64,000 nucleotides of DNA, from contig JBFMDH010000028.1 of assembly GCA_040754075.1 (NCBI GenBank), positions 36,984 through 100,983 of the forward strand, read 5' to 3'. Positions 1 through 8,339 of this stretch are shown here, in pieces. The notes under the pieces are model-generated. The model saw nothing but the letters and a program-made list of their open reading frames with translations, did no database searches and was not told where the DNA came from. The position numbers were made by a program, and so were the translations under genes. Every line of letters begins with the position of its first letter. Position 1 is the stretch's first letter. Source of the DNA: Acidobacteriota bacterium (GTDB lineage Bacteria; Acidobacteriota; Blastocatellia; UBA7656).

Positions 1-362
1 GCTTCTTTGATGTCACTGCCGCGAGTTGCCAAAAAGGCGCGTTTTTTTGTTCGTAACAATTGTCGCGCCTGCACTATAGAACTGGAGCAGGCTTCAAAGG
101 TGCGCCAGTAACGAATGCTGCCGTCAGTGGTTTTCAGTTGCGTGGCTTGTGATACGTCGGCAATTAATGCCGAAAGCCCTGATGCCGCAAAATCTTCGTC
201 AGGGGTTGAAGGAATCGCCAGACATAACCCATCAACAAAAGGGAAGTCGGGTTTTCGGCGCTTAATCGGTTTGGTCAGTCCCAAAGGGGCAAGCGCGGCA
301 ACCCCAGCGGCATTTTTTATAAAGCTTCTGCGCGACAGCAGAGACAAATTCTTTTTTATCAT
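1..362 (-). CDS. Exported M19-type (membrane dipeptidase-like) protein, N-terminal part
   Basis: Reverse-strand reading frame that starts with ATG at 362 and runs off the left edge, giving 120 codons. The N-terminus has a twin-arginine export signal (SRRSFIK, followed by a hydrophobic Ala/Leu stretch), so the product is probably folded before export. The mature part opens with a 'VDGLCLAIPS' strand and ends in 'AFLATRGSDIKEA'. This resembles the start and the 'arta.DI..A' region of peptidase M19 membrane dipeptidases. The metal-binding core lies outside the window, so the family call is tentative. The 115-base gap to the divergent sigma-factor gene (363-477) must hold both promoters; I see no clear consensus in it. 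Confidence 0.55.
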   Translation of the reverse strand, partial: MIKKNLSLLSRRSFIKNAAGVAALAPLGLTKPIKRRKPDFPFVDGLCLAIPSTPDEDFAASGLSALIADVSQATQLKTTDGSIRYWRTFEACSSSIVQARQLLRTKKRAFLATRGSDIKE

Positions 363-477
363 CTTTCCTCTTCTTCGGGTTTCGGTAACGCTGCAAAATA
401 TTACACGTTAATCAATTGCTAGACAAAAACCTTCGTAAATCTTATCTTGTAACGAACACTTGAGCGCGAGATAACGA

Positions 478-1050
478 ATGGAACAAAGCGATGCGGAATT
501 GGTGAAGGCTTGCAGAAATGGCGACGAATCGGCATGGGAAAAATTGATTTTGCGTTACCAGCGATTGATTTACAGCATTCCGCGTCGCGCCGGTCTTGAT
601 GAAGATACCGCCACCGAAATTTTTCAAAACGTCTTTGCCAGTTTCATTGAAAAGCTCGACACCATCGAACAACCCGACCGCATTCAAGCCTGGCTTGTGA
701 CCACCGCGAAACGCGAAACCTGGCGCTTCATCTTCAAACAAAAAAATCTGCAAACCGAAACTCTGCGCGACGAAGTTGATGGCAGTGAAGCGTTGGATTT
801 GCCCGATAATGCGCCGCTCGCCGATGAAGTCTTGCTCAGGCTGGAAGCGCAAAATCAGGTTCGCAATGCCGTCGAGACTCTCGATGAACGCTGTCACCGC
901 TTATTGAAAATGCTCTTTTATACGAGCGAGCCGCCGACTTATGCGGAAATCACCGCCGCGCTGGGCATTCCCTCTGGCAGTATTGGCCCGACCCGGGCAC
1001 GGTGTTTGCAAAAACTGCTGACGGTTTTGCAGGGACAGGGATTTGTTTAA
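478..1050 (+). CDS. ECF-type RNA polymerase sigma factor
   Basis: A 190-residue sigma-70-family protein with the two-domain ECF layout. Region 2 (about residues 20-90) holds the core-binding and -10-recognition helices (LILRYQRLIYSI ... QAWLVTTAKRETWRF). Region 4 (about 130-186) carries the -35-reading helix-turn-helix (YAEITAALGIPSGSIGPTRAR). There is no region 1.1 or 3. It directs RNA polymerase to a small regulon. The next gene is a zinc-finger anti-sigma candidate, followed by a CHAT protease and a subtilase, so it probably controls these. The same sequence element lies before the anti-sigma gene and before the subtilase, but I do not see it before this gene. Confidence 0.9.
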   Translation: MEQSDAELVKACRNGDESAWEKLILRYQRLIYSIPRRAGLDEDTATEIFQNVFASFIEKLDTIEQPDRIQAWLVTTAKRETWRFIFKQKNLQTETLRDEVDGSEALDLPDNAPLADEVLLRLEAQNQVRNAVETLDERCHRLLKMLFYTSEPPTYAEITAALGIPSGSIGPTRARCLQKLLTVLQGQGFV

Positions 1051-1064
1051 ATTAATTTTCGAGT

Positions 1065-1092
1065 AGGTATTTTTTACATACCTCAGCGCACT
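1065..1092 (+). promoter_or_regulatory. Candidate ECF-sigma promoter, copy A
   Basis: AGGTA followed by six T and AC starts at 1065, and CACT follows at 1089. The same AGGTA / T-run / AC / CACT arrangement, with the same 24-base offset, lies at 4656 before the subtilase gene. Its place after the sigma stop and before the anti-sigma gene would give the anti-sigma and CHAT genes their own promoter. A promoter role is inferred; the two shared blocks and their spacing are what is seen. Confidence 0.4.
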
Positions 1093-1131
1093 GTCCGATT
1101 GAGAGAAGCCTTTAAATGGAGAGCTGAAAGC

Positions 1132-1725
1132 ATGAGCCAAAAGCCGCACATCGAATTTTCAAAAATTGCCGACCTCATTGACCACCGTCTTCCGGCAGAC
1201 GAAACGTCGTCCGTTCTCACACACCTTGCCGCCTGCCCCGACTGTGCAGCGCAACACGCGAAACTCGAAAGAGCAGTTTCGCTGATGCAGGCAAATGAAC
1301 TGGAAGACGCGCCGCGTTATGCCGTCGCCAAGGTCGTCGATTTGTTCAAGCCACGCGCCAGACAAAGTATTCCTTTATTGAAACGCCTTGTTGGGTTATT
1401 AAAATTCGATAGTCAACAGATGATGCCGGCATTCGGTGTTCGTTCAGGCGCGGCTGCGGAACGCCAGATGCTCTTTTCGGCAGGCGACCACGAATTGCAA
1501 TTGCAAATCACTCGCGCAGATGAAGGCTGGATGGTTTCCGGGCAAGTCCTCGGCGATTGCGATGGCGGTGAAATCGCCATTAAAAACCCGAATCTGACGA
1601 AACAGACCGCGCTCAATGAATTATGTGAATTCACGTTGCCGCCGGTTCCCGCTGGCAACTACGCCTTGACTCTCAGTTTGAATCACATTGAAATAGAGGT
1701 TTCTGATTTAAACTTAGGGGCTTAA
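1132..1725 (+). CDS. Zinc-finger anti-sigma-like protein with C-terminal beta domain
   Basis: A 197-residue protein starting at ATG 1132, preceded by GGAGAG; an upstream TTG at 1099 in the same frame is less likely. Residues 24-37 hold the HxxxCxxC motif (HLAACPDC) of the ZAS anti-sigma zinc-binding helix, which in this family masks the partner sigma factor. No transmembrane segment follows. Instead there is a basic linker and a beta-rich C-terminal half (about 100-197) that resembles a carboxypeptidase-regulatory or Ig-like fold. It is therefore likely a cytosolic switch rather than a membrane sensor. The CHAT gene begins one base after its stop, so the two are almost certainly co-translated, which suggests that the CHAT protease acts in the same circuit. 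Confidence 0.7.
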   Translation: MSQKPHIEFSKIADLIDHRLPADETSSVLTHLAACPDCAAQHAKLERAVSLMQANELEDAPRYAVAKVVDLFKPRARQSIPLLKRLVGLLKFDSQQMMPAFGVRSGAAAERQMLFSAGDHELQLQITRADEGWMVSGQVLGDCDGGEIAIKNPNLTKQTALNELCEFTLPPVPAGNYALTLSLNHIEIEVSDLNLGA

Positions 1726-1726
1726 T

Positions 1727-4561
1727 ATGACAGCAGATGAGTTAGCCGCCAGGCTCATTGCGGCTGACCCGGCAGAGCAAATCGAACTGCTCGCCAAGTA
1801 TCAATCATCGCTTAACCTTGACCTTGCCTACGTGCTCAAATCCTTGTTTTATGACACAAGGATTGCTGACCCGGCATCTGCGCGGCGCGCATCAGATGCG
1901 CTCACGGGGCTTGCCACCTTCACGAAAAATCCTGAAATCACGGCGCTCGCCAACTGGATTGCCGGGATTGCCGCGCTTGAAATCGACGGACAAATCGAAC
2001 CGGCGCTCGCGCAACTCAATGCCGCCGAACAGCGTTTTCTGGAAATGCATAAACCCCATGATGCGGCGCTAACCTCCATCAGTAAACTGAGAGCTTTGGC
2101 GATGCTTGGGCGTTATGACGAGGCGCTCGAATGCGGCGCGCAGGCGCGTGATGTTTTGGTGGCGCAGGGCGATTTACTTGCCGCAGGGAAAATCGAACAC
2201 AATCTCGGCAATATTTATTTTCGCCGCGACCGTTACCATGAAGCAGAAAAATTATATCGCGCGGCGCGCGCGCGTTTTGCTGCGGTTGATGACCAGAATC
2301 AATTGGTGTTGATTGATACCTCGCTGGCGATGACGCTCATCAATCAACATCGCTTTCGTGATGCCGAGGCGCTTTGTCGGCAAGCCCTGGCGCGCGCCGA
2401 AGCGACCGGACAGGTCATCGCACAAGCGGCGATTGAATGCGACCTGGGTTGTCTGGCGTTGTTGCAGGGGCGTTATCATCAATCGCTTGATTTGCTGGAA
2501 AAATCGCGTCGTCGATATGCCGCGCTTGGCCTCGCGCATGAATCGGCAATTGCCGATTTGGAACTTGCGAATGCTTACCTTGAACTCAATCTTGCGCCCG
2601 AAGCCGAGGCGCTTTACAGCAAAACCATCCCGGTTTTTGCGAAACTCGGAATGCAAGCCGAACAGGCGCACGCCCTGGCTGCAAATGCCCGCGCCCATCT
2701 TCTGCTCGGTCAGTTTAAAGAGGCGGCAACAAGCCTTGCCGAGGCGCGCGCGCTTTACGTTTTGGAAGGCAACCTGGTCGGTGAGGCGATGGTCAATTTC
2801 GCCGAAGCGCAAATTGATTTCGCGCGCGGCGATTTCGCTCGGTGCGAGGCGAGGGCGCTGAAAGCGGAATTGCCGCTTACCAGGGTTGGCGCGCGCGAAC
2901 GCGCTTTGCTGGCGCGATGGCTGCGCGGCGAAGCCTGCCGCGCCCAAAATCGCGAAGCCGATGCCCGCGAAATTTTCAATGCGATTTTAAGCGATGCCGG
3001 AATTCAGGGGTTGCCGCAAATCGCTCAACGCTGTTACACCTCGCTGGGTTTTCTCGAAGAAAACCATCATGAATTTTTAAACGCCGAAGCCGCCTTTAAA
3101 CACGCCGTTGAACTCATCGAAGATTTACGCGCCCTGTTGCCGAGCGATGAATTTCGCACCGCTTTTGTTTCCGACAAACTGATTCCTTATATCAAACTCG
3201 TTGAACTGTGTTTGCGAGATGAAAACCGACTGGCTGAAGCGATTGATTATGTCGAGCGTTCGCGTTCACGCTCACTTGCCGATATGTTGAGCGGCGCGGT
3301 GCAACTTAAAACCAAAGCGCGCGACCCGTTTGAAGCCGGAATGCTTGTCCAACTTGAAACCTTACGCGAAGAGTTGAACTGGCTTTACCGGCAAATCAAT
3401 CGCCCGCCGGAAACCGACCCGGAACAGCACGCAAAAAATATCGCCGCGCTCTATGAAACGGTTCATGAGCGCGAAACCCGCATGCTTGAAATCATGCGCC
3501 ATATCCAACAACGCGGCGATGATCGGTTGATTCGCGTTGAACCGTTCGACCTTGCAAAACTGCAAAGGCAATTAGAACGCGAGACGGCGATTATTGAGTA
3601 TTTCAGCATCAATGATGAATTGCTCGCTTTCATCATCACCGGAGATGCTATTCATCTGGCGCGCAATTTAGGCAGCGAACGCGCCATCACCTCAATGGTT
3701 GAACGCCTGCGCTTTCAAATCAATTCATTGCGTTATGGCGCGGCGCGTATGCAAAACCACTTGTCGCAACTTGCCGTTCGCGCGCGCCATTATCTGGCGT
3801 CGCTTTATGATGCCTTGCTCAGACCGTTTATAGAAAATTTGGTGGCGCAACGGCTCGTCGTGGTGCCGCATCGCGCCCTGCATTATGTGCCGTTTCACGC
3901 GCTTTATGACGGCGAGCATTATGTGATTGAAAGGCGCGAAATCTGTTATGCGCCAAGCGCCAATGTGTTGAGTCATTGTTTGAATGCGCCGCAACGCAAT
4001 TTTCAAAAGGCTTTATTATTTGGCGTTGCCGACGAACAAGCGCCACAAGTGCTCGATGAAGCAGTGGCGCTCGAACCGTTGTTTGCAGAGGCAAAAATAT
4101 TTCTGGGTGAGGCGGCAACGCTTGCCGCGCTCAATGAACAGGCTGCCGATGCGGAAGTTTTGCATCTGGCTTGTCACGGGCAATTTCGTTCGGATAATCC
4201 GCTGTTTTCGAGTTTGAAATTAAGTGATGGCTATCTGACGGCGCGCGACGCTTATCAGTTGAATCTGCAATGTGGGCTGGTGACCTTGAGCGCCTGTGAA
4301 ACGGGAATGAATGCGATTGCGCCGGGCGATGAATTGCTGGGTTTGACGCGCGGATTTTTTTCCGCAGGCGCGCCAACCTTGTTGCTCACTTTATGGACGG
4401 TTGATGATGCCGCAACCGCTGAACTCATGAAAATTTTTTACGGGCGATTGCTTGCAGGCAACGCGCCCGCTGCGGCTTTGCGGTTTGCGCAATGTGAAAT
4501 GTTAAAGCGCGCGCCGCATCCTTTCTTCTGGTCTCCCTTCGTATTAATGGGTCGCTGGTGA
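1727..4561 (+). CDS. TPR-CHAT caspase-like protease
   Basis: A 944-residue protein. Residues about 90-480 are tandem TPR helix pairs (for example GKIEHNLGNIYFRRDRYHEA), a protein-binding scaffold. A helical linker follows (SRSRSLADMLSGAV). The C-terminal 300 residues form a CHAT domain, the caspase/separase-like cysteine protease fold. The expected dyad is present: His817 in HLACHG and Cys857 in LSACETG, followed by the family pattern GLTRGFFSAGAP and FWSPFVLMG. It is predicted to be an active cytosolic protease whose targets are bound by the TPRs. It sits one base behind the anti-sigma gene; cleavage of the anti-sigma or activation of the neighbouring subtilase are possible roles, both inferred. 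No signal peptide is visible. Confidence 0.9.
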   Translation: MTADELAARLIAADPAEQIELLAKYQSSLNLDLAYVLKSLFYDTRIADPASARRASDALTGLATFTKNPEITALANWIAGIAALEIDGQIEPALAQLNAAEQRFLEMHKPHDAALTSISKLRALAMLGRYDEALECGAQARDVLVAQGDLLAAGKIEHNLGNIYFRRDRYHEAEKLYRAARARFAAVDDQNQLVLIDTSLAMTLINQHRFRDAEALCRQALARAEATGQVIAQAAIECDLGCLALLQGRYHQSLDLLEKSRRRYAALGLAHESAIADLELANAYLELNLAPEAEALYSKTIPVFAKLGMQAEQAHALAANARAHLLLGQFKEAATSLAEARALYVLEGNLVGEAMVNFAEAQIDFARGDFARCEARALKAELPLTRVGARERALLARWLRGEACRAQNREADAREIFNAILSDAGIQGLPQIAQRCYTSLGFLEENHHEFLNAEAAFKHAVELIEDLRALLPSDEFRTAFVSDKLIPYIKLVELCLRDENRLAEAIDYVERSRSRSLADMLSGAVQLKTKARDPFEAGMLVQLETLREELNWLYRQINRPPETDPEQHAKNIAALYETVHERETRMLEIMRHIQQRGDDRLIRVEPFDLAKLQRQLERETAIIEYFSINDELLAFIITGDAIHLARNLGSERAITSMVERLRFQINSLRYGAARMQNHLSQLAVRARHYLASLYDALLRPFIENLVAQRLVVVPHRALHYVPFHALYDGEHYVIERREICYAPSANVLSHCLNAPQRNFQKALLFGVADEQAPQVLDEAVALEPLFAEAKIFLGEAATLAALNEQAADAEVLHLACHGQFRSDNPLFSSLKLSDGYLTARDAYQLNLQCGLVTLSACETGMNAIAPGDELLGLTRGFFSAGAPTLLLTLWTVDDAATAELMKIFYGRLLAGNAPAAALRFAQCEMLKRAPHPFFWSPFVLMGRW

Positions 4562-4655
4562 GGCTTTGACTCCCATTCAATCGCAATAAATCGTTTTACT
4601 ACTCGCACAACTGAAATGGTTACGCCAATCGCTTTGAAATTTTATTTGCAACAAC

Positions 4656-4683
4656 AGGTATTTTTTTACCGCTTCGCTGCACT
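4656..4683 (+). promoter_or_regulatory. Candidate ECF-sigma promoter, copy B
   Basis: AGGTA, seven T and AC start at 4656, and CACT follows at 4680. This repeats the layout found at 1065-1092 with an identical 24-base offset. It lies about 60 bases before the subtilase start and its GGAGGAGA ribosome-binding site, as a promoter should. Joint control of the CHAT unit and the subtilase by the nearby ECF sigma factor is inferred. Confidence 0.4.
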
Positions 4684-4741
4684 TATATACAAAAGGGATT
4701 TCTGCACTTAAAGATGAGCAAGGATTTCGGAGGAGACCAAG

Positions 4742-6010
4742 ATGCGTAGAAGCGGGATTTTTATTTTATTACTCGGACTGATATTTTTCTGTCTGTGTGC
4801 CTTTCCTGGTGCTCAATCGAAAAACGTGAAAGCGGCTCCAAGCGGCAGAACGGTGCCGACCGAAGTCGTTGTCAAACTCAATAATCCCGATGATCTCGTC
4901 GCGGTGGCGCTTGATTACGATCTTGATCCGACGCCGATTGCCCAATTTGGCGCGCGTCCGATTTACCTTTTAAAAATTGTCGGGGGCGATTCGCCTAACG
5001 ATAGAGCCGATGCTTTAATGGCTGACTTGCAAGGGCGGGTGGCTTATGCGGAACCCAATTTCGTCGCCGAACCGCCGGAAGATTCGGGGCGTGTATTGTG
5101 GTCGGCGGGCGGCGGCGCAACCGAATATTATACGCAATGGGTTCCCCTGAAAATTCGCTTGCCGGAAGCCCATATGGTGACGCGCGGCGCGGGCAACACG
5201 ATTGCGGTGCTCGATACGGGTGTTGATTTCAACCACCCTCAACTCGCCGGGCATTTGCTTCCGGGTTATGATTTTATTGATGACGATAATGACCCGACCG
5301 AAGTCGGTGTTTATGGCGAAGACCGCGGATTCGGGCATGGCACACACGTTACCGGTCTGGTGGCGCTGGTTGCGCCCGACGCCCGCATTATGCCCATACG
5401 AATTTTAAATGAGCGGGGGGAAGGCAGTTTGTGGACGCTCGCCCAAGGGTTGCTCTATGCCGTTGACCCTGATGATAATCTTTCAACCAATGATGGCGCG
5501 AACATCATTAACCTCAGTCTCAGCACCATTGAAAGAAGCAAACTGATAAAGGATATTTTAAGAGCCGTGACCTGTCAGGACATTACATCGCCCGATGCTT
5601 TTCCTTGCATCAAACCCGGCGTTGTCGTCGTCGCTTCGGCGGGCAATAACGGGTATGACACCCTCGAATATCCCGCGGCGGAACCGGTCAGCGGTTTGAT
5701 TTCGGTGGGGGCGAGCACCGAATTCGATACCTTAGCATCATTTTCAAATTTCGGTTCGTGGGTAGAAATTGCTGCCCCCGGCGAATTGGTTTTGAGCACC
5801 GTTCCGGGTGGCGGGTTTGGCACCTGGAGCGGAACATCGATGGCTGCGCCACTGGTCGCCGGCGAAGCTGCACTGGTGCGTTCGGTGCTATCCAAATCTG
5901 CTCCGTCAAAAATTATTCAACGGATTACTTCAAGCAGCGCAGATATCAGCGGAGCGGTGCGCGAGCGCATTGATACGGCTTACGCGGTTGGCCTCAGTCG
6001 CCTGCATTAA
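4742..6010 (+). CDS. Secreted subtilisin-like serine protease (S8)
   Basis: A 422-residue subtilase. An N-terminal signal peptide (RRSGIFILLLGLIFFCLCAF) is followed by an inhibitor-like propeptide (about 35-120) and the S8 domain. The catalytic triad is complete: Asp158 in VLDTGVD, His199 in GHGTHV and Ser366 in GTSMAAP, with the oxyanion Asn in ASAGNNG. No C-terminal extension is present. GGAGGAGA lies just before the start. It follows the CHAT gene by 180 bases and shares an upstream element with the anti-sigma/CHAT unit, which suggests a second, secreted proteolytic arm of the same response. The last 17 bases overlap the 3' end of the convergent acetyltransferase gene. Confidence 0.92.
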   Translation: MRRSGIFILLLGLIFFCLCAFPGAQSKNVKAAPSGRTVPTEVVVKLNNPDDLVAVALDYDLDPTPIAQFGARPIYLLKIVGGDSPNDRADALMADLQGRVAYAEPNFVAEPPEDSGRVLWSAGGGATEYYTQWVPLKIRLPEAHMVTRGAGNTIAVLDTGVDFNHPQLAGHLLPGYDFIDDDNDPTEVGVYGEDRGFGHGTHVTGLVALVAPDARIMPIRILNERGEGSLWTLAQGLLYAVDPDDNLSTNDGANIINLSLSTIERSKLIKDILRAVTCQDITSPDAFPCIKPGVVVVASAGNNGYDTLEYPAAEPVSGLISVGASTEFDTLASFSNFGSWVEIAAPGELVLSTVPGGGFGTWSGTSMAAPLVAGEAALVRSVLSKSAPSKIIQRITSSSADISGAVRERIDTAYAVGLSRLH

Positions 6011-6524
6011 AGGCATCGCGCATTAACGCATAATAGACGGTATCGCGTCCGTTACTTATCTGGCGTTTTAAGAAAGTCATTCCCAACTTTTGCATTACCC
6101 GAACCGAAGCTGTATTCGGGGCATCGGCGCTCGCTTGAATGCGCTCAAAATTGAGTCGTTCAAAGCCGTACTGAATCACGGCTTGCGCGGCTTCGCTGGC
6201 GTAGCCGTTGCCCCAGTGCCTTGCGGAAATCGCGTAAAGCAATTCGCATTCGGGCGGTTCGTGAAAAAACCAGTAACCGCAAAATCCAATCAACGACCCT
6301 GTATCGCCGAGGCGCACACCCCAGAGTCCAAAATTTTGCGCAGCAAAAAGCTCTGTGCTGGTTTGCAAAAAACTCTCAATCTGTTCACGCGGTAAAATTT
6401 CATCATCGAAAAGATAGCGGCGCACACCCGCTTCGATGCAGAGTTGATAAAACGCTTCCACGTCATCCGGGCTGAGCGGACGCAGATTCAATCTATGCGT
6501 TTCAATGATGCGTGACATATGCAT
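5994..6524 (-). CDS. GNAT-family N-acetyltransferase (RimJ/RimL-like)
   Basis: About 176 residues from the ATG at 6524 (another ATG lies at 6518). A longer frame to 6596 exists, but the added residues look unlike the family. The protein begins RIIETHRLNLRPLSPDDV, the usual opening of RimJ/RimL-type acetyltransferases, and carries the acetyl-CoA-binding loop RHWGNGYASEA and the late motif NTASVRVMQKLGM. It should transfer acetyl from acetyl-CoA to an amine, perhaps a protein N-terminus or a small molecule; the substrate is unknown. Its 3' end overlaps the convergent subtilase gene by 17 bases. No good ribosome-binding site is visible, so the exact start is uncertain. Confidence 0.85.
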   Translation of the reverse strand: MHMSRIIETHRLNLRPLSPDDVEAFYQLCIEAGVRRYLFDDEILPREQIESFLQTSTELFAAQNFGLWGVRLGDTGSLIGFCGYWFFHEPPECELLYAISARHWGNGYASEAAQAVIQYGFERLNFERIQASADAPNTASVRVMQKLGMTFLKRQISNGRDTVYYALMRDAFNAGD

Positions 6525-6581
6525 AGAATTGATTGAGGGAAAACGTAAGGCGTCGTTGCGCGCCTGTCGGTTGCTGGTAGC

Positions 6582-6656
6582 CTTTGCGTGAAACACGGTT
6601 TTCCAGGTGAAAAATATATTTCACGCAAAGACGCAAAGGTTGGCAAAGACCGCAAA
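6582..6656. repeat. Degenerate octad repeat with inverted arm
   Basis: CTTTGCGTGAAA (6582-6593) pairs perfectly with TTTCACGCAAAG (6619-6630). The right arm continues as degenerate eight-base units (ACGCAAAG, then GGCAAAG and CGCAAAG variants) to about 6656. The pair can form a 12-bp hairpin with a 25-nt loop. It fills most of the space between the acetyltransferase and DUF4912 genes and matches the architecture of six other arrays in this window. It might also act as a transcript end, but no T-run follows. Confidence 0.6.
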
Positions 6657-6683
6657 GCTGTATCCGCCACAAACTCACCAGCT

Positions 6684-7727
6684 TTACAAATCTTTCAATA
6701 ATTGTCTGAGCGTCGAGCCGTAACTGAGTTCCGGCTTCTGATATTTGGCGTCGGAACTGATGCGCCGCAAGGGTAATTTCGGAAAGTGCAATTCGCTCAC
6801 CGGCAGTTGCATCATGTCCGATGCGCCGACAAAAAATCTCGGCGCGAGATGCACGGGATGGGTGTGGTCTGTGACCCATTCGCGTTCGTCCTCGATGGCT
6901 TCGCGCAAGAGTTCCGGCAAAAAATGCATCAAGCCAACCGACGCGATGTCGCTGCCGCTTTCTCTCATCAACTGCATCAACAAGTCGCGAATATTTTCGG
7001 GAAACGCCGAAATCATATCCGCCGTCAGCTTGCCCCCCGCTAAAACAAAGAGTATCGCTTCGCGAATATCATCAGAGAGTTTATCGAGGGTTTCCGCCAT
7101 CGCATCTTCGCTCACTTCGATACCGGGCATCGCCGCGACCGTAATGTCCAGGGATTGCTCTGCGCCAAAGCCCGATTTTTCGAGCACCTCGATAAACTCG
7201 ACCGGTTCAAGCCGATATTCGGCTTCGTCGGCGGTAAGCGGCGAAATCGTGCCGCGCGGCGTTTGAACGGTGTTTGAAGCAATCAGGGAAATGTAACCAT
7301 GAATCGGCGAATGCACGCCGATTTCAAATTGATAGGCGCGGTCTGGAAAGACCATCATCCAGTAACGCCCGCGATTTTTGACATTGAAAAAGGCTTCCTG
7401 CCCGCCATTCATATCGCGTAATTTCAACACGGTTTTGAAAGTGGCAACCTCTGCGGGCGCGAAAAGTCTGGTGAGCGCTTCGAGATGGGCTTCGCGCACC
7501 TCCCAGTAAATGAAGACGCGAAACGGGTCTTGAATCATGGCGCGAATAATGTCTGTGCCGTAAGTTTCAGGGATGGGCAACCCCAAATCTATGTAAGGCT
7601 CGGCATCTACCGAGGGTTGCGCCTGGGCATCCGGTACAGGCAAAGCGGTTGAAAGCGGCGGTTCAGATATAGCGGGTTTCAGAATCGGTGATGTCTTAAA
7701 AGGCGACGATGGTCTCAGTACAAACAA
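6684..7727 (-). CDS. DUF4912 domain protein
   Basis: A 347-residue protein with no signal peptide or membrane segment. Residues about 45-180 match the DUF4912 pattern: LGLPIPETYGTDIIRAMIQD, then FIYWEV, a nucleotide- or ligand-binding-like beta domain of unknown function. The N-terminal 40 residues are Pro/Ser-rich and probably disordered, and the C-terminal part is mainly helical. Such proteins are frequent in Acidobacteriota and Firmicutes, but no reaction is known. It is transcribed away from hfq across a 289-base gap (7728-8016) that holds divergent control signals I could not resolve. The ribosome-binding site AGGAG lies next to the ATG on the reverse strand. Confidence 0.75.
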   Translation of the reverse strand: MFVLRPSSPFKTSPILKPAISEPPLSTALPVPDAQAQPSVDAEPYIDLGLPIPETYGTDIIRAMIQDPFRVFIYWEVREAHLEALTRLFAPAEVATFKTVLKLRDMNGGQEAFFNVKNRGRYWMMVFPDRAYQFEIGVHSPIHGYISLIASNTVQTPRGTISPLTADEAEYRLEPVEFIEVLEKSGFGAEQSLDITVAAMPGIEVSEDAMAETLDKLSDDIREAILFVLAGGKLTADMISAFPENIRDLLMQLMRESGSDIASVGLMHFLPELLREAIEDEREWVTDHTHPVHLAPRFFVGASDMMQLPVSELHFPKLPLRRISSDAKYQKPELSYGSTLRQLLKDL

Positions 7728-8016
7728 TTTTATATCTCCTAAGTCAGATCGAATTTTCCGAGTAAAATAAGCAGCTAGTTTGTCGGCTCAAGCGGGCGAG
7801 TGTCAAGTAAGTTAGCTACAGGGTCTGAAACATCAGTTGTAAACCAAAAAGTTTCAAAGCATAATAGAGGCTGCGAATAGCGGTTAGGGTCTTTAAAATC
7901 AGTAGCCGAATTAAACAAACGCAAGCCCTGTTGCTATCGCTAAGGTAACGATTTCTTCACATGATTGCAGGAACAGGATATCCGCTTTAACTTTTTGCGG
8001 GAGGAGACTTTGCAAA

Positions 8017-8307
8017 ATGGAAAAAAATCCACAAACACAAAACACCATACAAGATAATTTCCTAAATCACATTAGAAAAGACCGGATACCGGTCACGATT
8101 TACTTGATGAGTGGGGTCAAGTTGTCAGGTAAAGTCCGAAGCTTTGACAAATATTCATTGATCTTAGAAGCAGGCGCACAGGAGCAGTTGATATTCAAAC
8201 ACGCCATTTCAACGGTTTGCATCACGCGCATGGGCGGGGGACGAGATTCGTATCACAGCCGCGACCGCGACCATTCCGAAAGTTCCGAACATTCATCACC
8301 GGAGTAA
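8017..8307 (+). CDS. hfq: RNA chaperone Hfq
   Basis: A 96-residue Sm-like protein. The Sm1 motif (about 24-60) has the typical [18 protein letters not shown] opening and G..SFD..S, and Sm2 (about 62-72) ends in the FKHAIST variant of the usual YKHA signature. Hfq forms a hexameric ring that joins small RNAs to mRNAs and alters translation and decay. The last 24 residues are polar and rich in Ser, His and Asp, a disordered tail of the kind seen in many Hfq proteins. A strong GGGAGGAGA precedes the ATG. The gene is followed after 32 bases by tmk in the same direction, so the two may share a transcript. Confidence 0.95.
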   Translation: MEKNPQTQNTIQDNFLNHIRKDRIPVTIYLMSGVKLSGKVRSFDKYSLILEAGAQEQLIFKHAISTVCITRMGGGRDSYHSRDRDHSESSEHSSPE

Positions 8308-8339
8308 CGAGTCGTTAGGATTTTCTCAACCGGAAACTA

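Noticed and set aside
115..411. Forward-strand open frame of 98 codons.
   Set aside because: It is the antisense of the Tat-signal dipeptidase start and shows no family likeness.
7728..8016. A possible small RNA or riboswitch before hfq.
   Set aside because: No stable hairpin with a T-run and no known riboswitch core could be recognised by eye.
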